Source: Bacterioplanoides sp. SCSIO 12839
GTDB taxonomy: Bacteria; Pseudomonadota; Gammaproteobacteria; Pseudomonadales; Oceanobacteraceae
Direction of reading: 5' to 3'
Length of the DNA: 64,000 nucleotides
Assembly: GCF_024397975.1 (NCBI RefSeq)
Contig: NZ_CP073745.1
Span: forward strand, 2,320,501 to 2,384,500
Shown here piece after piece: positions 46,715-53,859 of the stretch. The first letter of the stretch is position 1. Each line of letters begins with the position of its first letter. The notes beneath the pieces are model-generated. The model made no database searches, was not told the DNA's origin, and was given only the letters and a program-made list of their open reading frames with translations. Made by a program: the position numbers and the translations under genes.

Positions 46715-47602
46715 TTACGGCAGCTCGGGTAAAAAATAGTTCTCCCAGAGCTGCTGATAACGCTTTTTATGCCAGCCGATATGACCAATACGCTTCTGGT
46801 TAATATCGGTTGGTGATATACGAATCTGCTTTTGTGGCGCCGCAGTAAAAAACGCATGCAGCATGTTCACATTTTTTAATGACATCATGTCATCATCCGA
46901 AAAAGCCAGAGAAGTCATTGGCATTTTTGTTTCTGCAAAATTCTGTCGTAACCAATCACCTTCGTACCCAACTGCGTAATCTTTTTTCAGGCACCAGCGT
47001 CGCCATTGCATAATGACGCCTTTCGGTAAATTACACATAATGTTCAACTTATCGCCGGGGAAATAGCCTAAAAATGGTGCAGTTGCCGGAACCAGAAAGT
47101 ACCATAAAAACCAGGCAACCCGTTTGGTTGGGGCCGCGTTATACCACCAGGTGCCGGTTCCGGCGCCCACTGTTATGGCACGATCAATATCACTGGTATC
47201 TTCCATAAAACCCAACATATGAGCGCCCACACTATGGCCAATCCAGGTGATTTTTTGATTGGGATATTGCTGTTTGGCGTAGGCTAAAACCGCCGGACAA
47301 TCATATTTCGCCCAGCTTAATTTATCGCTTTTGCTGTATTTAACGTGGCGGTCAATCGATAAACCAATGCCGTCATAATCAAACGTAATCGCGGTATAAC
47401 CCTGTTCCGTGAGCCAATGCGCAAAGTCATCATACAGGTACTGAGCCACACCGGTTGCCGTGGCAATAATACACACACCACGGCTGTCATTTTCCTCTTT
47501 AGCCGGAAAAACACGAGCGACAATATGGTGGCCAGCCTCGGTCTGAAGCTGTTGATGGTGTGGGTCTTGTCGTTGGTTCAGGTCTTGCTGTTGATGACGC
47601 AT
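46715..47602 (-). CDS. Serine alpha/beta hydrolase
   Basis: A 295-residue cytoplasmic alpha/beta hydrolase. It has ITFDYDGIGLS, the nucleophile elbow WIGHSVGAHML, and later FSDDDMMSL (Asp) and GHIGWH (His) as likely acid and base. It resembles the COG4757-type hydrolases of unknown substrate. It lies 12 nt after the marR stop and so is cotranscribed with the regulator, suggesting it handles a compound sensed by it. Confidence 0.8.
   Translation of the reverse strand: MRHQQQDLNQRQDPHHQQLQTEAGHHIVARVFPAKEENDSRGVCIIATATGVAQYLYDDFAHWLTEQGYTAITFDYDGIGLSIDRHVKYSKSDKLSWAKYDCPAVLAYAKQQYPNQKITWIGHSVGAHMLGFMEDTSDIDRAITVGAGTGTWWYNAAPTKRVAWFLWYFLVPATAPFLGYFPGDKLNIMCNLPKGVIMQWRRWCLKKDYAVGYEGDWLRQNFAETKMPMTSLAFSDDDMMSLKNVNMLHAFFTAAPQKQIRISPTDINQKRIGHIGWHKKRYQQLWENYFLPELP
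46720..46754. terminator. Weak hairpin at convergent gene ends
   Basis: GCAGCTCGGG pairs with CCC-a-GAGCTGC across a 14-nt A-rich loop. It lies in the 3' end of the hydrolase gene, just after the lipoprotein stop, and may terminate the plus-strand transcript. Confidence 0.35.
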
Positions 47603-47614
47603 GGCTGCTCCAGG

Positions 47615-48064
47615 TTAAAACTTTTTAATGATGAAATTGAGAAACTTCAGTACCGTGGCAATTTCTTCTTCAGAGAAGTGCTCTTCAAACTGCTGATTAA
47701 GTTGCTGAATAAAAGGAGCCAGGTTTTGTACTTTCTCGATTCCCGATTGAGTTGGGTAAAGACGAATGGCACGGGCATCTTTAGCGCATGGCTTGCGGTG
47801 TAACAGATTATTTTTTTCCATACGGGTAAGCAGGCCGGTTACCGCCGATTTTTTTAATGCCAGGGCGGTGACCAGATCTTTTTGCACGCACCCCGCATGT
47901 TTGCAGATATACATAAGTGCGGCCAACTGGGTGACAGAGGCATCCAGCTGCTCTTCACAAAGGTGATCAACATGATTAAACAGCTTGCGCTGTGCCATGT
48001 TGAGCACAAAAAATAATCGTCTATCCACGCTTCTCACACCACTATTGGTTTGTATGCAAACCAT
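47615..48064 (-). CDS. MarR-family transcriptional regulator
   Basis: A 149-residue winged-helix repressor: QLAALMYICKHAGCVQKDLVTALALKKSAVTGLLTRMEKNNLLHRKPCAKDARAIRLYPTQSG, with the DAR...LT wing pattern of MarR. The start is set at ATG 48064, but the -10-like TAATAT overlaps it and no ribosome-binding site precedes, so ATG 47998 is possible. Two palindromes around the start (48047-48083) look like its own operators. Probably controls itself and the downstream hydrolase. Confidence 0.85.
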   Translation of the reverse strand: MVCIQTNSGVRSVDRRLFFVLNMAQRKLFNHVDHLCEEQLDASVTQLAALMYICKHAGCVQKDLVTALALKKSAVTGLLTRMEKNNLLHRKPCAKDARAIRLYPTQSGIEKVQNLAPFIQQLNQQFEEHFSEEEIATVLKFLNFIIKKF

Positions 48065-48083
48065 ATTAGTTTACATACAAACC
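48047..48083. promoter_or_regulatory. Paired MarR-type operators
   Basis: GGTTTGTATGCAAACC (48047-48062) is a near-perfect palindrome. A second related site, GTTTACATACAAAC (48069-48082), has its centre 21 bp away, two helical turns. They cover the marR start and the TTGCCA/TAATAT promoter candidate, so autorepression is likely. Confidence 0.7.
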
Positions 48084-48117
48084 AAATGGCAAGAGAAAAT
48101 CTATCGAGAGCACTCGA

Positions 48118-48873
48118 TCAGCTTTTTAACAACAAACTGATACTCATAGCGATGCAGACGAAGACGGTCATATAGCGAATAAAATCGACGCCCTGCTTCA
48201 CGGCTGCCGCAGCCCCCAAACGAGCACCAAGCGCCTGGCCTGCCGCCATGGCAAACCCAACCTGAAACAAAATTTGTCCGGAGAGAATAAAAACCGCCAG
48301 CGATACAATATTGGTGGTGAAGTTCAGCAGCTTTGCGTGTGCAGTGGCTTCAATCAGGTTCATACCGCGTAACTTGCTATAACCCAGACTGAAAAAGGTG
48401 CCGGTACCCGGGCCAAAAAAGCCGTCATAAACGCCGACACCGGTTGCCACGGTGGCATTAAAGGTTGCCGGCTTTAAGGTTTCTTTTCCCGAGGTTTTAC
48501 CAAAATTACGGGCCAGTAATAAATACACGGCAATGGCGATTAATCCATAAGGCATTACCTGAACCAATAACGCACTGTCGAATAACTGGATCGCAATCGC
48601 GCCGATGACAGCGCCGACGGCCGTCGCAACAATCGCCCATTTTTGCTCTTTGGGAGAGACCAGTTTTTCTCGCACAAAAAAACGTGTGGCGGTAAAGCTG
48701 CCAAAACACGCCTGCAATTTATTCGTCGCAATGGCCTGTACTGGAGGCACGCCCGCAAACAATAAAGCCGGAATGGTTAACAAACCACCGCCACCTGCAA
48801 CGGCATCGATAAAACCGGCCGCCATTGCCACTGCGGCCAATAGCGCTAATATTTCCCAGCTAAATTCCAGCAT
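48118..48873 (-). CDS. TSUP (TauE/SafE) family membrane transporter
   Basis: A 251-residue inner-membrane protein with about 8 hydrophobic segments. It has the TSUP N-terminal repeat FIDAVAGGGGLLTIPALLFAGVPPVQAIATNKLQA and the second-half repeat GVYDGFFGPGTGTFFSLGY. This is close to E. coli YfcA. The family exports sulphite or organosulphonates or handles organic acids; the substrate here is unknown. It starts 20 nt after the pheA stop. Confidence 0.88.
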   Translation of the reverse strand: MLEFSWEILALLAAVAMAAGFIDAVAGGGGLLTIPALLFAGVPPVQAIATNKLQACFGSFTATRFFVREKLVSPKEQKWAIVATAVGAVIGAIAIQLFDSALLVQVMPYGLIAIAVYLLLARNFGKTSGKETLKPATFNATVATGVGVYDGFFGPGTGTFFSLGYSKLRGMNLIEATAHAKLLNFTTNIVSLAVFILSGQILFQVGFAMAAGQALGARLGAAAAVKQGVDFIRYMTVFVCIAMSISLLLKS

Positions 48874-48893
48874 TCGACCACCGCTTAAACGCG

Positions 48894-49775
48894 TTATACA
48901 AATGCACTGCGATTGCGGTATTCATGGGCCGGATAACACCCCAACAAGCGTAAATCACGAGAGAAGTGTTCCAGTTCTTCCAGCGCATGCACCATCGCTG
49001 GCTGCTGCGGATGAGCCAGTACATCCAGATGGAAATGGCTGGCTTCCATGGTGCCGCCATCCATATAACTTTCCAGCTTAATCATGTTGATGCCATTTGT
49101 GGCAAAACCACCCAAGGCTTTATACAACGCCGCCGGAATATTCCGCACCGCAAACAACATACTGGTGATGTAGGTTTCCTCAGGCAGGTATTCCTGATGC
49201 TGAGGCTCACGGCTAAACACCAGAAAACGCGTGGTATTACCCATTACATCCTGAAAGTTTTCATGCAATACCTCCAGGCCATACAGCTCAGCAGCCAGCT
49301 TGGAGGCAATGGCTGCACGGTTGCGGTTCTCGGACTCATTACCCGCCTGGCTAAGCTTTTCCGCCTCCATGGCGGTATCGAGCATGGCGATGGGTTTCAT
49401 ACCCAGATTAATAATACGCTGATGGCATTGCGCTAAGGCCTGAGGGTGAGAGGCGACCTCTTCAATTTCAGTCAGTTTGACGCCAGGCAAGGCCAGCAAG
49501 CAATGATTCACCGGCTCAAAGTGCTCACCGATGACATGCAATTGCGTCCGCGGAATTAAACGATAAATCTCTTCTACCCGCCCGGCAGTCGAGTTTTCCA
49601 GCGGAATCATGGCACGGTCAGCAAAGCCGTTGGACACCAGATCTAACGCCGACAGAAAATCTTCACAAGCTACCGCCTCCCAATCCGGGAAGACTTTACG
49701 GCACGACAAATGTGAATAGGCACCGGCAGTTCCTTGGTACGCAACACGGCGTGAACCGTCATTTTCCTGTGTCAT
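48894..49775 (-). CDS. pheA: Prephenate dehydratase (monofunctional)
   Basis: Converts prephenate to phenylpyruvate in phenylalanine synthesis. The 293 residues open VAYQGTAGAYSHLSC and have DRAMIPLENSTAGRV, VASHPQALAQC and GNTTRFLVF (the catalytic Thr motif). The C-terminal ACT domain has TSMLFAVRNIPAALYKALGGFATNGINMIKLES, the Phe-binding GALV/ESRP-like region in degenerate form. It lacks the chorismate mutase domain of E. coli PheA. Three 13-nt tandem repeats lie just upstream. Confidence 0.92.
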   Translation of the reverse strand: MTQENDGSRRVAYQGTAGAYSHLSCRKVFPDWEAVACEDFLSALDLVSNGFADRAMIPLENSTAGRVEEIYRLIPRTQLHVIGEHFEPVNHCLLALPGVKLTEIEEVASHPQALAQCHQRIINLGMKPIAMLDTAMEAEKLSQAGNESENRNRAAIASKLAAELYGLEVLHENFQDVMGNTTRFLVFSREPQHQEYLPEETYITSMLFAVRNIPAALYKALGGFATNGINMIKLESYMDGGTMEASHFHLDVLAHPQQPAMVHALEELEHFSRDLRLLGCYPAHEYRNRSAFV

Positions 49776-49801
49776 GGCTTCTTTTACCTCTTAACTCTAC
49801 G

Positions 49802-49840
49802 AACGCATTCCACAAACGCATTCAACAAACGCTTCTCACA
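49802..49840. repeat. 13-bp tandem repeat upstream of pheA
   Basis: Three head-to-tail units: AACGCATTCCACA, AACGCATTCAACA, AACGCTTCTCACA. They lie 27-65 nt before the pheA start, in its presumed leader or promoter. Exact 13-nt period. Confidence 0.75.
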
Positions 49841-50081
49841 ATGGGCTACGCACCAAAAAGAAGCATTAAAACAAAACTGTATTTTAACCACCCGACAGGC
49901 GCACCATAATAGAGCAAGCAAAAATAAACACAGTGAGTGACTCATGTCAGAAGGTTGCTGCATTGTACGGTAATTCCATGCTTTCACCTTGGTTTATCGC
50001 AATACCAGGCACACATCAATAAAAAAACGTGATCTGGCACAGTCACTGCTAAAGCTATTACCAGTAACACACGGGGCATTT

Positions 50082-51065
50082 ATGACAACACTCTGGCCAT
50101 CGAATTTAACCGCTGACGCATTAAGCTCTAGCCAGCAACCAGTTATCCAACAGCTGAGTCAGGTCGCTGACCAGGTTTGGAAAACCATGCCACAGGCCTG
50201 GCAGCAACAAATTCAGAGCTGTTGGCTACCACTAGCAAGTCATTTAGCCGCATTAGCAACCCGCTATCAGGAGCAACATCAAAAGCCAGCCATTTTAGGT
50301 ATTCATGGTGGTCAGGGGTCCGGAAAATCCACCTTATGCAACGCCCTGGCAGAAGTTTATAAAGTCGCATTCAACTGGAAAGTTGCGGTTATTTCCATTG
50401 ACGATTTATACCTCACCAAAGCTCAACGCCAGCAGTTAGCACTGGATGTGCATCCTTTATTAACCACACGTGGCGTACCCGGTACCCATGACGTGCAAGC
50501 CGGGCTAACCCTGTTTGAGCAACTTCGCTCGCTCAACAATCAAAAGCTGTTGAGCTTCCCATCATTCGACAAAATTGCCGATGATCGCTCATCGACCGAT
50601 CAATGGCATTCAATCACAGGCCCGGTGGATCTGATTTTATTCGAGGGCTGGTGTGTTGGCTGCAAAGCCGGAACAGTCGCCGAACTCCAACAAGCAATAA
50701 ACACACTGGAACAAACCGAAGACCCGGATGGCCAATGGCGCCACTGGGTGAATCAACAGCTCCGGGAGGCATATCAGGACTGGTTTGCACAAATCGATTA
50801 TCTGCTGATGTTAAAAGTGCCGGGGATGGGAGCTGTGCAACAGTGGCGTACGCAACAAGAAGCGGATAATGAAAAAGCCAGCAAATCTCAAGGTGGCATG
50901 AACCCGGCACAAATTCAGCGCTTTATTCAGCACTATCAGCGCCTGACCGAACGTGCACTAAACGATATGCCGGGTTATGCCGATTTAGTCTTAGAGCTGA
51001 ATGAGCAACATCAGGTGGCGGCTATTCGCTATGCTAAAGATACGTCACTTCAGGCGGAGCAATAG
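50082..51065 (+). CDS. Glycerate kinase-like P-loop kinase (D-glycerate 3-kinase family)
   Basis: About 327 residues. The P-loop GIHGGQGSGKSTLCNAL, then VISIDDLYLTKAQRQQLA, HPLLTTRGVPGTHD, FPSFDKIADDR and ILFEGWCVG match the plant/fungal-type D-glycerate 3-kinase family (phosphoribulokinase/uridine kinase superfamily). It would make 3-phosphoglycerate. ATG 50082 is used (GGGG upstream); the frame is open from 49989. The phosphatase gene starts 2 nt after its stop, and a glucosyl-3-phosphoglycerate synthase-like gene follows, whose acceptor is 3-phosphoglycerate. Confidence 0.82.
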   Translation: MTTLWPSNLTADALSSSQQPVIQQLSQVADQVWKTMPQAWQQQIQSCWLPLASHLAALATRYQEQHQKPAILGIHGGQGSGKSTLCNALAEVYKVAFNWKVAVISIDDLYLTKAQRQQLALDVHPLLTTRGVPGTHDVQAGLTLFEQLRSLNNQKLLSFPSFDKIADDRSSTDQWHSITGPVDLILFEGWCVGCKAGTVAELQQAINTLEQTEDPDGQWRHWVNQQLREAYQDWFAQIDYLLMLKVPGMGAVQQWRTQQEADNEKASKSQGGMNPAQIQRFIQHYQRLTERALNDMPGYADLVLELNEQHQVAAIRYAKDTSLQAEQ

Positions 51066-51067
51066 CC

Positions 51068-51898
51068 ATGACTGATCGCCAACGCTGGATTATTTTAACA
51101 GACCTGGATGGCACCCTACTGGATCATCATGATTACAGTACCGATGCCGCCAAACCGGCACTGACCTATCTGGCACAACAAAACATCCCCTGTATTTTTA
51201 ATACCAGCAAAACCTTTGCCGAAGTGGTGCAGTTACGCCGTGATCTGAACATCACCGCACCTTTTGCTTGCGAAAACGGCAGCGCGCTGTTTATTCCTAA
51301 AAAAGACCATGACCCATTAAGCAGCCAGCAGGATGATTACAACACCGAAATTCTCGGAGCTCCCTATGCTGAGCTGATTAAAGTATTGCATCAGGCCCGC
51401 CAGCAAGGTTTTAAATTCCGCAGTTTTAACGACATGCCTGCCTCAGAAGTGACCGCCGTGACCGGACTGAATGAGCAGGATTCCTGGCTGGCAAAACAGC
51501 GTAATGCCAGTGAACCCTTATTGTGGTTAGACGAAGATGAAACAGGCCTGGCAACCTTCCGGAATTTTATTGAAAGTCAGCAATTAACGCTGATTAAAGG
51601 CGGGCGTTTTTATCATGTGATGGGGCAAGCCAATAAGGCCAGCGCCATCGAATTTTTCCGTAATTTGTATGCCGACCATTATCAGATTCCGGCTGATAAG
51701 ATCGGTGTCATTGCCCTCGGCGATGGTGAAAATGATCGGGCAATGCTGGAACAGTGTGATCAACCCATTGTGATTCCGCCAGCGAACGGAGAACCTCTGA
51801 AATTAAACAATCCGAAAACAATAACGGCGAAGTTTCAGGGGCCAAAAGGCTGGAAAAACAGTTTATTAACGTTTTTCGATTCAATTAAACCTAATTAA
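51068..51898 (+). CDS. HAD phosphatase of the mannosyl/glucosyl-3-phosphoglycerate phosphatase family
   Basis: A 276-residue HAD-IIB phosphatase. Motif I is LTDLDGTLLDHHDYS (nucleophile Asp11), motif II lies in IFNTSKTFAEV, and motif IV is ALGDGENDRAML. GRFYHVMGQANKASAI is the MPGP-family substrate block. It removes phosphate from a glycosyl-3-phosphoglycerate to give a glycosylglycerate. Since the neighbouring synthase looks like a glucosyl transferase, glucosyl-3-phosphoglycerate is the likely substrate. Confidence 0.85.
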   Translation: MTDRQRWIILTDLDGTLLDHHDYSTDAAKPALTYLAQQNIPCIFNTSKTFAEVVQLRRDLNITAPFACENGSALFIPKKDHDPLSSQQDDYNTEILGAPYAELIKVLHQARQQGFKFRSFNDMPASEVTAVTGLNEQDSWLAKQRNASEPLLWLDEDETGLATFRNFIESQQLTLIKGGRFYHVMGQANKASAIEFFRNLYADHYQIPADKIGVIALGDGENDRAMLEQCDQPIVIPPANGEPLKLNNPKTITAKFQGPKGWKNSLLTFFDSIKPN

Positions 51899-51932
51899 AA
51901 AACTATAAAACATCTGCGCGAAGGAGCTGGCT

Positions 51933-53144
51933 GTGGCTGATTTTTATCAAAATGGCATTATTACAAACCTGCATAATCTGACAGATCGCTCGATTGAAGA
52001 TCTGGAAAAAGAACTGATCAGTTTTTCCCGGGTAAGACCAATGTCGTTGGTGCTGCCCTCTCTGTATTCTGAGTTGGAAGGCCCGGCACTCGACAACATT
52101 ATTAAAGAAATTTGCGAAGTGCCCTATCTGAATGAAATTGTTATTGGCCTTGATCGGGCTGATGAACAACAATTCCATCATGCTCAGGAGTTTTTTGGTC
52201 GCCTGCCGCAACATCACCGTATTTTGTGGAATGATGGACCACGCCTGAAACAACTGGATGCTTTGCTGGAAAAAGAAGGCCTGGCTCCGAAAGAGCTGGG
52301 TAAAGGTCGCAACGTTTGGTATTGCTACGGTTATGTCTTAGCCTCAGGCCGTGCTGAATCTGTTGCCTTGCACGACTGTGATATCGTCACCTACGATCGC
52401 AGTTTATTAGCCCGCCTGATTTACCCGGTTGCCAACCCGGCTTTTAACTATGAATTTGCCAAAGGCTATTACGCCCGTATTGCCGAACAAAAAATGAACG
52501 GTCGCGTCAGCCGCTTATTGGTAACTCCCCTGCTGCGTGCACTGAAAAAGGTATACGGTTCGTTAGACTTCCTAGAGTACCTCGACAGCTTCCGCTATCC
52601 ACTGTCCGGTGAGTTTTCCATGCGTGCCGACGTGTTAAACGACATCCGCATCCCAAGCGACTGGGGGCTGGAGATTGGTGTACTGTCTGAAATGAAGCGT
52701 AACTACTCCACCAACCGGATTTGCCAGGTAGACATTGCCGATGTTTACGATCACAAACATCAGCCATTATCAGAAGCCGATGCGAATGCCGGTCTGTCTA
52801 AGATGAGCATTGATATCTGCAAAGCTATTTTCCGCAAGCTGGCGACCCAGGGCGAGGTATTTACCAGTGAAACCTTCCGCTCATTAAAAGCCACCTATTT
52901 CCGCATCGCCTTAGACTTTATCGAAACCTACGATAACGACGCCCGCATGAACGGCTTAACGCTGGATCGCCATGCTGAAGAAAAAGCGGTGGAAATGTTT
53001 GCTCAGAATATCATGCACGCGGGTGAGCACTTCTTAGCCAATCCAATGGAAACGCCGTTTATTCCAAGCTGGAACCGGGTGATTTCTGCGATGCCGGATG
53101 TGCTGGATCGTTTATATGAAGCGGTAGAAGAGGATAATAGTTAA
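51933..53144 (+). CDS. Glucosyl-3-phosphoglycerate synthase-like glycosyltransferase
   Basis: A 403-residue GT-A fold transferase of the GpgS (GT81)/MpgS type. It shows MSLVLPSLYSELEG, EIVIGLDRADEQQF, GRNVWYCYGYVLASGRAESVALHDCDIVTYDR with the metal-binding DCD, and a SGEFSMRADVLNDIRIPSDWGLEIGVLSEM acceptor-site block. GTG 51933 has GAAGGAGC upstream. It should make glucosyl-3-phosphoglycerate from NDP-glucose and 3-phosphoglycerate, the first step to the compatible solute glucosylglycerate. GpgS versus MpgS is judged by resemblance only. Confidence 0.83.
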   Translation: MADFYQNGIITNLHNLTDRSIEDLEKELISFSRVRPMSLVLPSLYSELEGPALDNIIKEICEVPYLNEIVIGLDRADEQQFHHAQEFFGRLPQHHRILWNDGPRLKQLDALLEKEGLAPKELGKGRNVWYCYGYVLASGRAESVALHDCDIVTYDRSLLARLIYPVANPAFNYEFAKGYYARIAEQKMNGRVSRLLVTPLLRALKKVYGSLDFLEYLDSFRYPLSGEFSMRADVLNDIRIPSDWGLEIGVLSEMKRNYSTNRICQVDIADVYDHKHQPLSEADANAGLSKMSIDICKAIFRKLATQGEVFTSETFRSLKATYFRIALDFIETYDNDARMNGLTLDRHAEEKAVEMFAQNIMHAGEHFLANPMETPFIPSWNRVISAMPDVLDRLYEAVEEDNS

Positions 53145-53150
53145 CAAAAT

Positions 53151-53180
53151 TAAAGCCGTGCACTAATGTGCGCGGCTTTA
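53151..53180. terminator. Bidirectional terminator
   Basis: TAAAGCCG-t-GCAC / GTGC-g-CGGCTTTA around TAAT. It ends the glucosylglycerate operon on the plus strand and can serve the convergent operon ending at 53200. Confidence 0.8.
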
Positions 53181-53199
53181 GCTATCCCGTTCGTAGAGT

Positions 53200-53415
53200 T
53201 CACTTGACACGCTTTCCGTTAATGAAAACTGCTGCCTTTTTTCCATCCGATCTTTTGGTATTGATTGTCACAACTCCCTTTTCTTTTGATGATCGTATTT
53301 CAATAAAATCGTCACTACGAGTTATATCAAGCGCTGCAGAAGAAAGCTGAGCATCAACTTTCTCTCCCAGAATATGAAGTATTCCCTTCCCTGGGATTTC
53401 AGATGACTCAGTCAT
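53200..53415 (-). CDS. Hypothetical small protein (operon gene 3)
   Basis: A 71-residue soluble, charged protein with alternating strands (LHILGEKVDAQLSSAALDITRSDDFIEIR, then VVTINTKR, AAVFINGKRV), suggesting a small beta fold. It overlaps the upstream membrane-protein gene by 8 nt, which suggests coupled translation. I recognise no family. Confidence 0.6.
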   Translation of the reverse strand: MTESSEIPGKGILHILGEKVDAQLSSAALDITRSDDFIEIRSSKEKGVVTINTKRSDGKKAAVFINGKRVK

Positions 53416-53842
53416 CCAGGTGCTTCAAAACCGCGGATGGGCTGTCGATATTTTTGGTTTTTTGATCAACTTCATGCTCAACAAAAGAACCTTCAGATTC
53501 CAGGTTTCGATCCAAGGTAATTGAAGTTTTCTTTGGAAAGGCCCTATTTAATATAACTTCGAACCAATAACCGGCAGAATAGCGCCAATACCAACTCAAA
53601 TGAATACTTAAAAATGCCAAAGAAATACCAATAACTTTAGCATTGTCACGATCAATAAGCCGGGCCAAACCACGTGTAAATAAGCTTTGTGCAGGGTCAA
53701 TCTGAAAGGCGAAGGACATCTGACTACTCCACAAAAACCATATAGAAATAGCATAACAAAGTGTCAAACCAATCAGGCCGCTTACGAAATGTGCTGATAA
53801 ACGAATTTCTTTCATTGCGAGGAACTCAAAGGCGAGCCACAT
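53408..53842 (-). CDS. Hypothetical membrane protein (operon gene 2)
   Basis: A 144-residue protein with two or three membrane segments (about 16-40, 72-88, and possibly 90-100) and a charged C-terminal tail (ITLDRNLESEGSFVEHEVDQKTKN). The start may instead be the ATG at 53815. It starts 17 nt after the 515-residue gene and overlaps the next by 8 nt. No family recognised. Confidence 0.6.
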   Translation of the reverse strand: MWLAFEFLAMKEIRLSAHFVSGLIGLTLCYAISIWFLWSSQMSFAFQIDPAQSLFTRGLARLIDRDNAKVIGISLAFLSIHLSWYWRYSAGYWFEVILNRAFPKKTSITLDRNLESEGSFVEHEVDQKTKNIDSPSAVLKHLDD

Positions 53843-53859
53843 CCCTGTGGCTCTAGGGT

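Noticed and set aside
49784-49987. Frame upstream of pheA as a possible leader-peptide gene
   Set aside because: The 67-residue frame has only a few scattered Phe codons and no run, and there is no attenuator-like pair of hairpins before pheA. Classical Phe attenuation is not supported.
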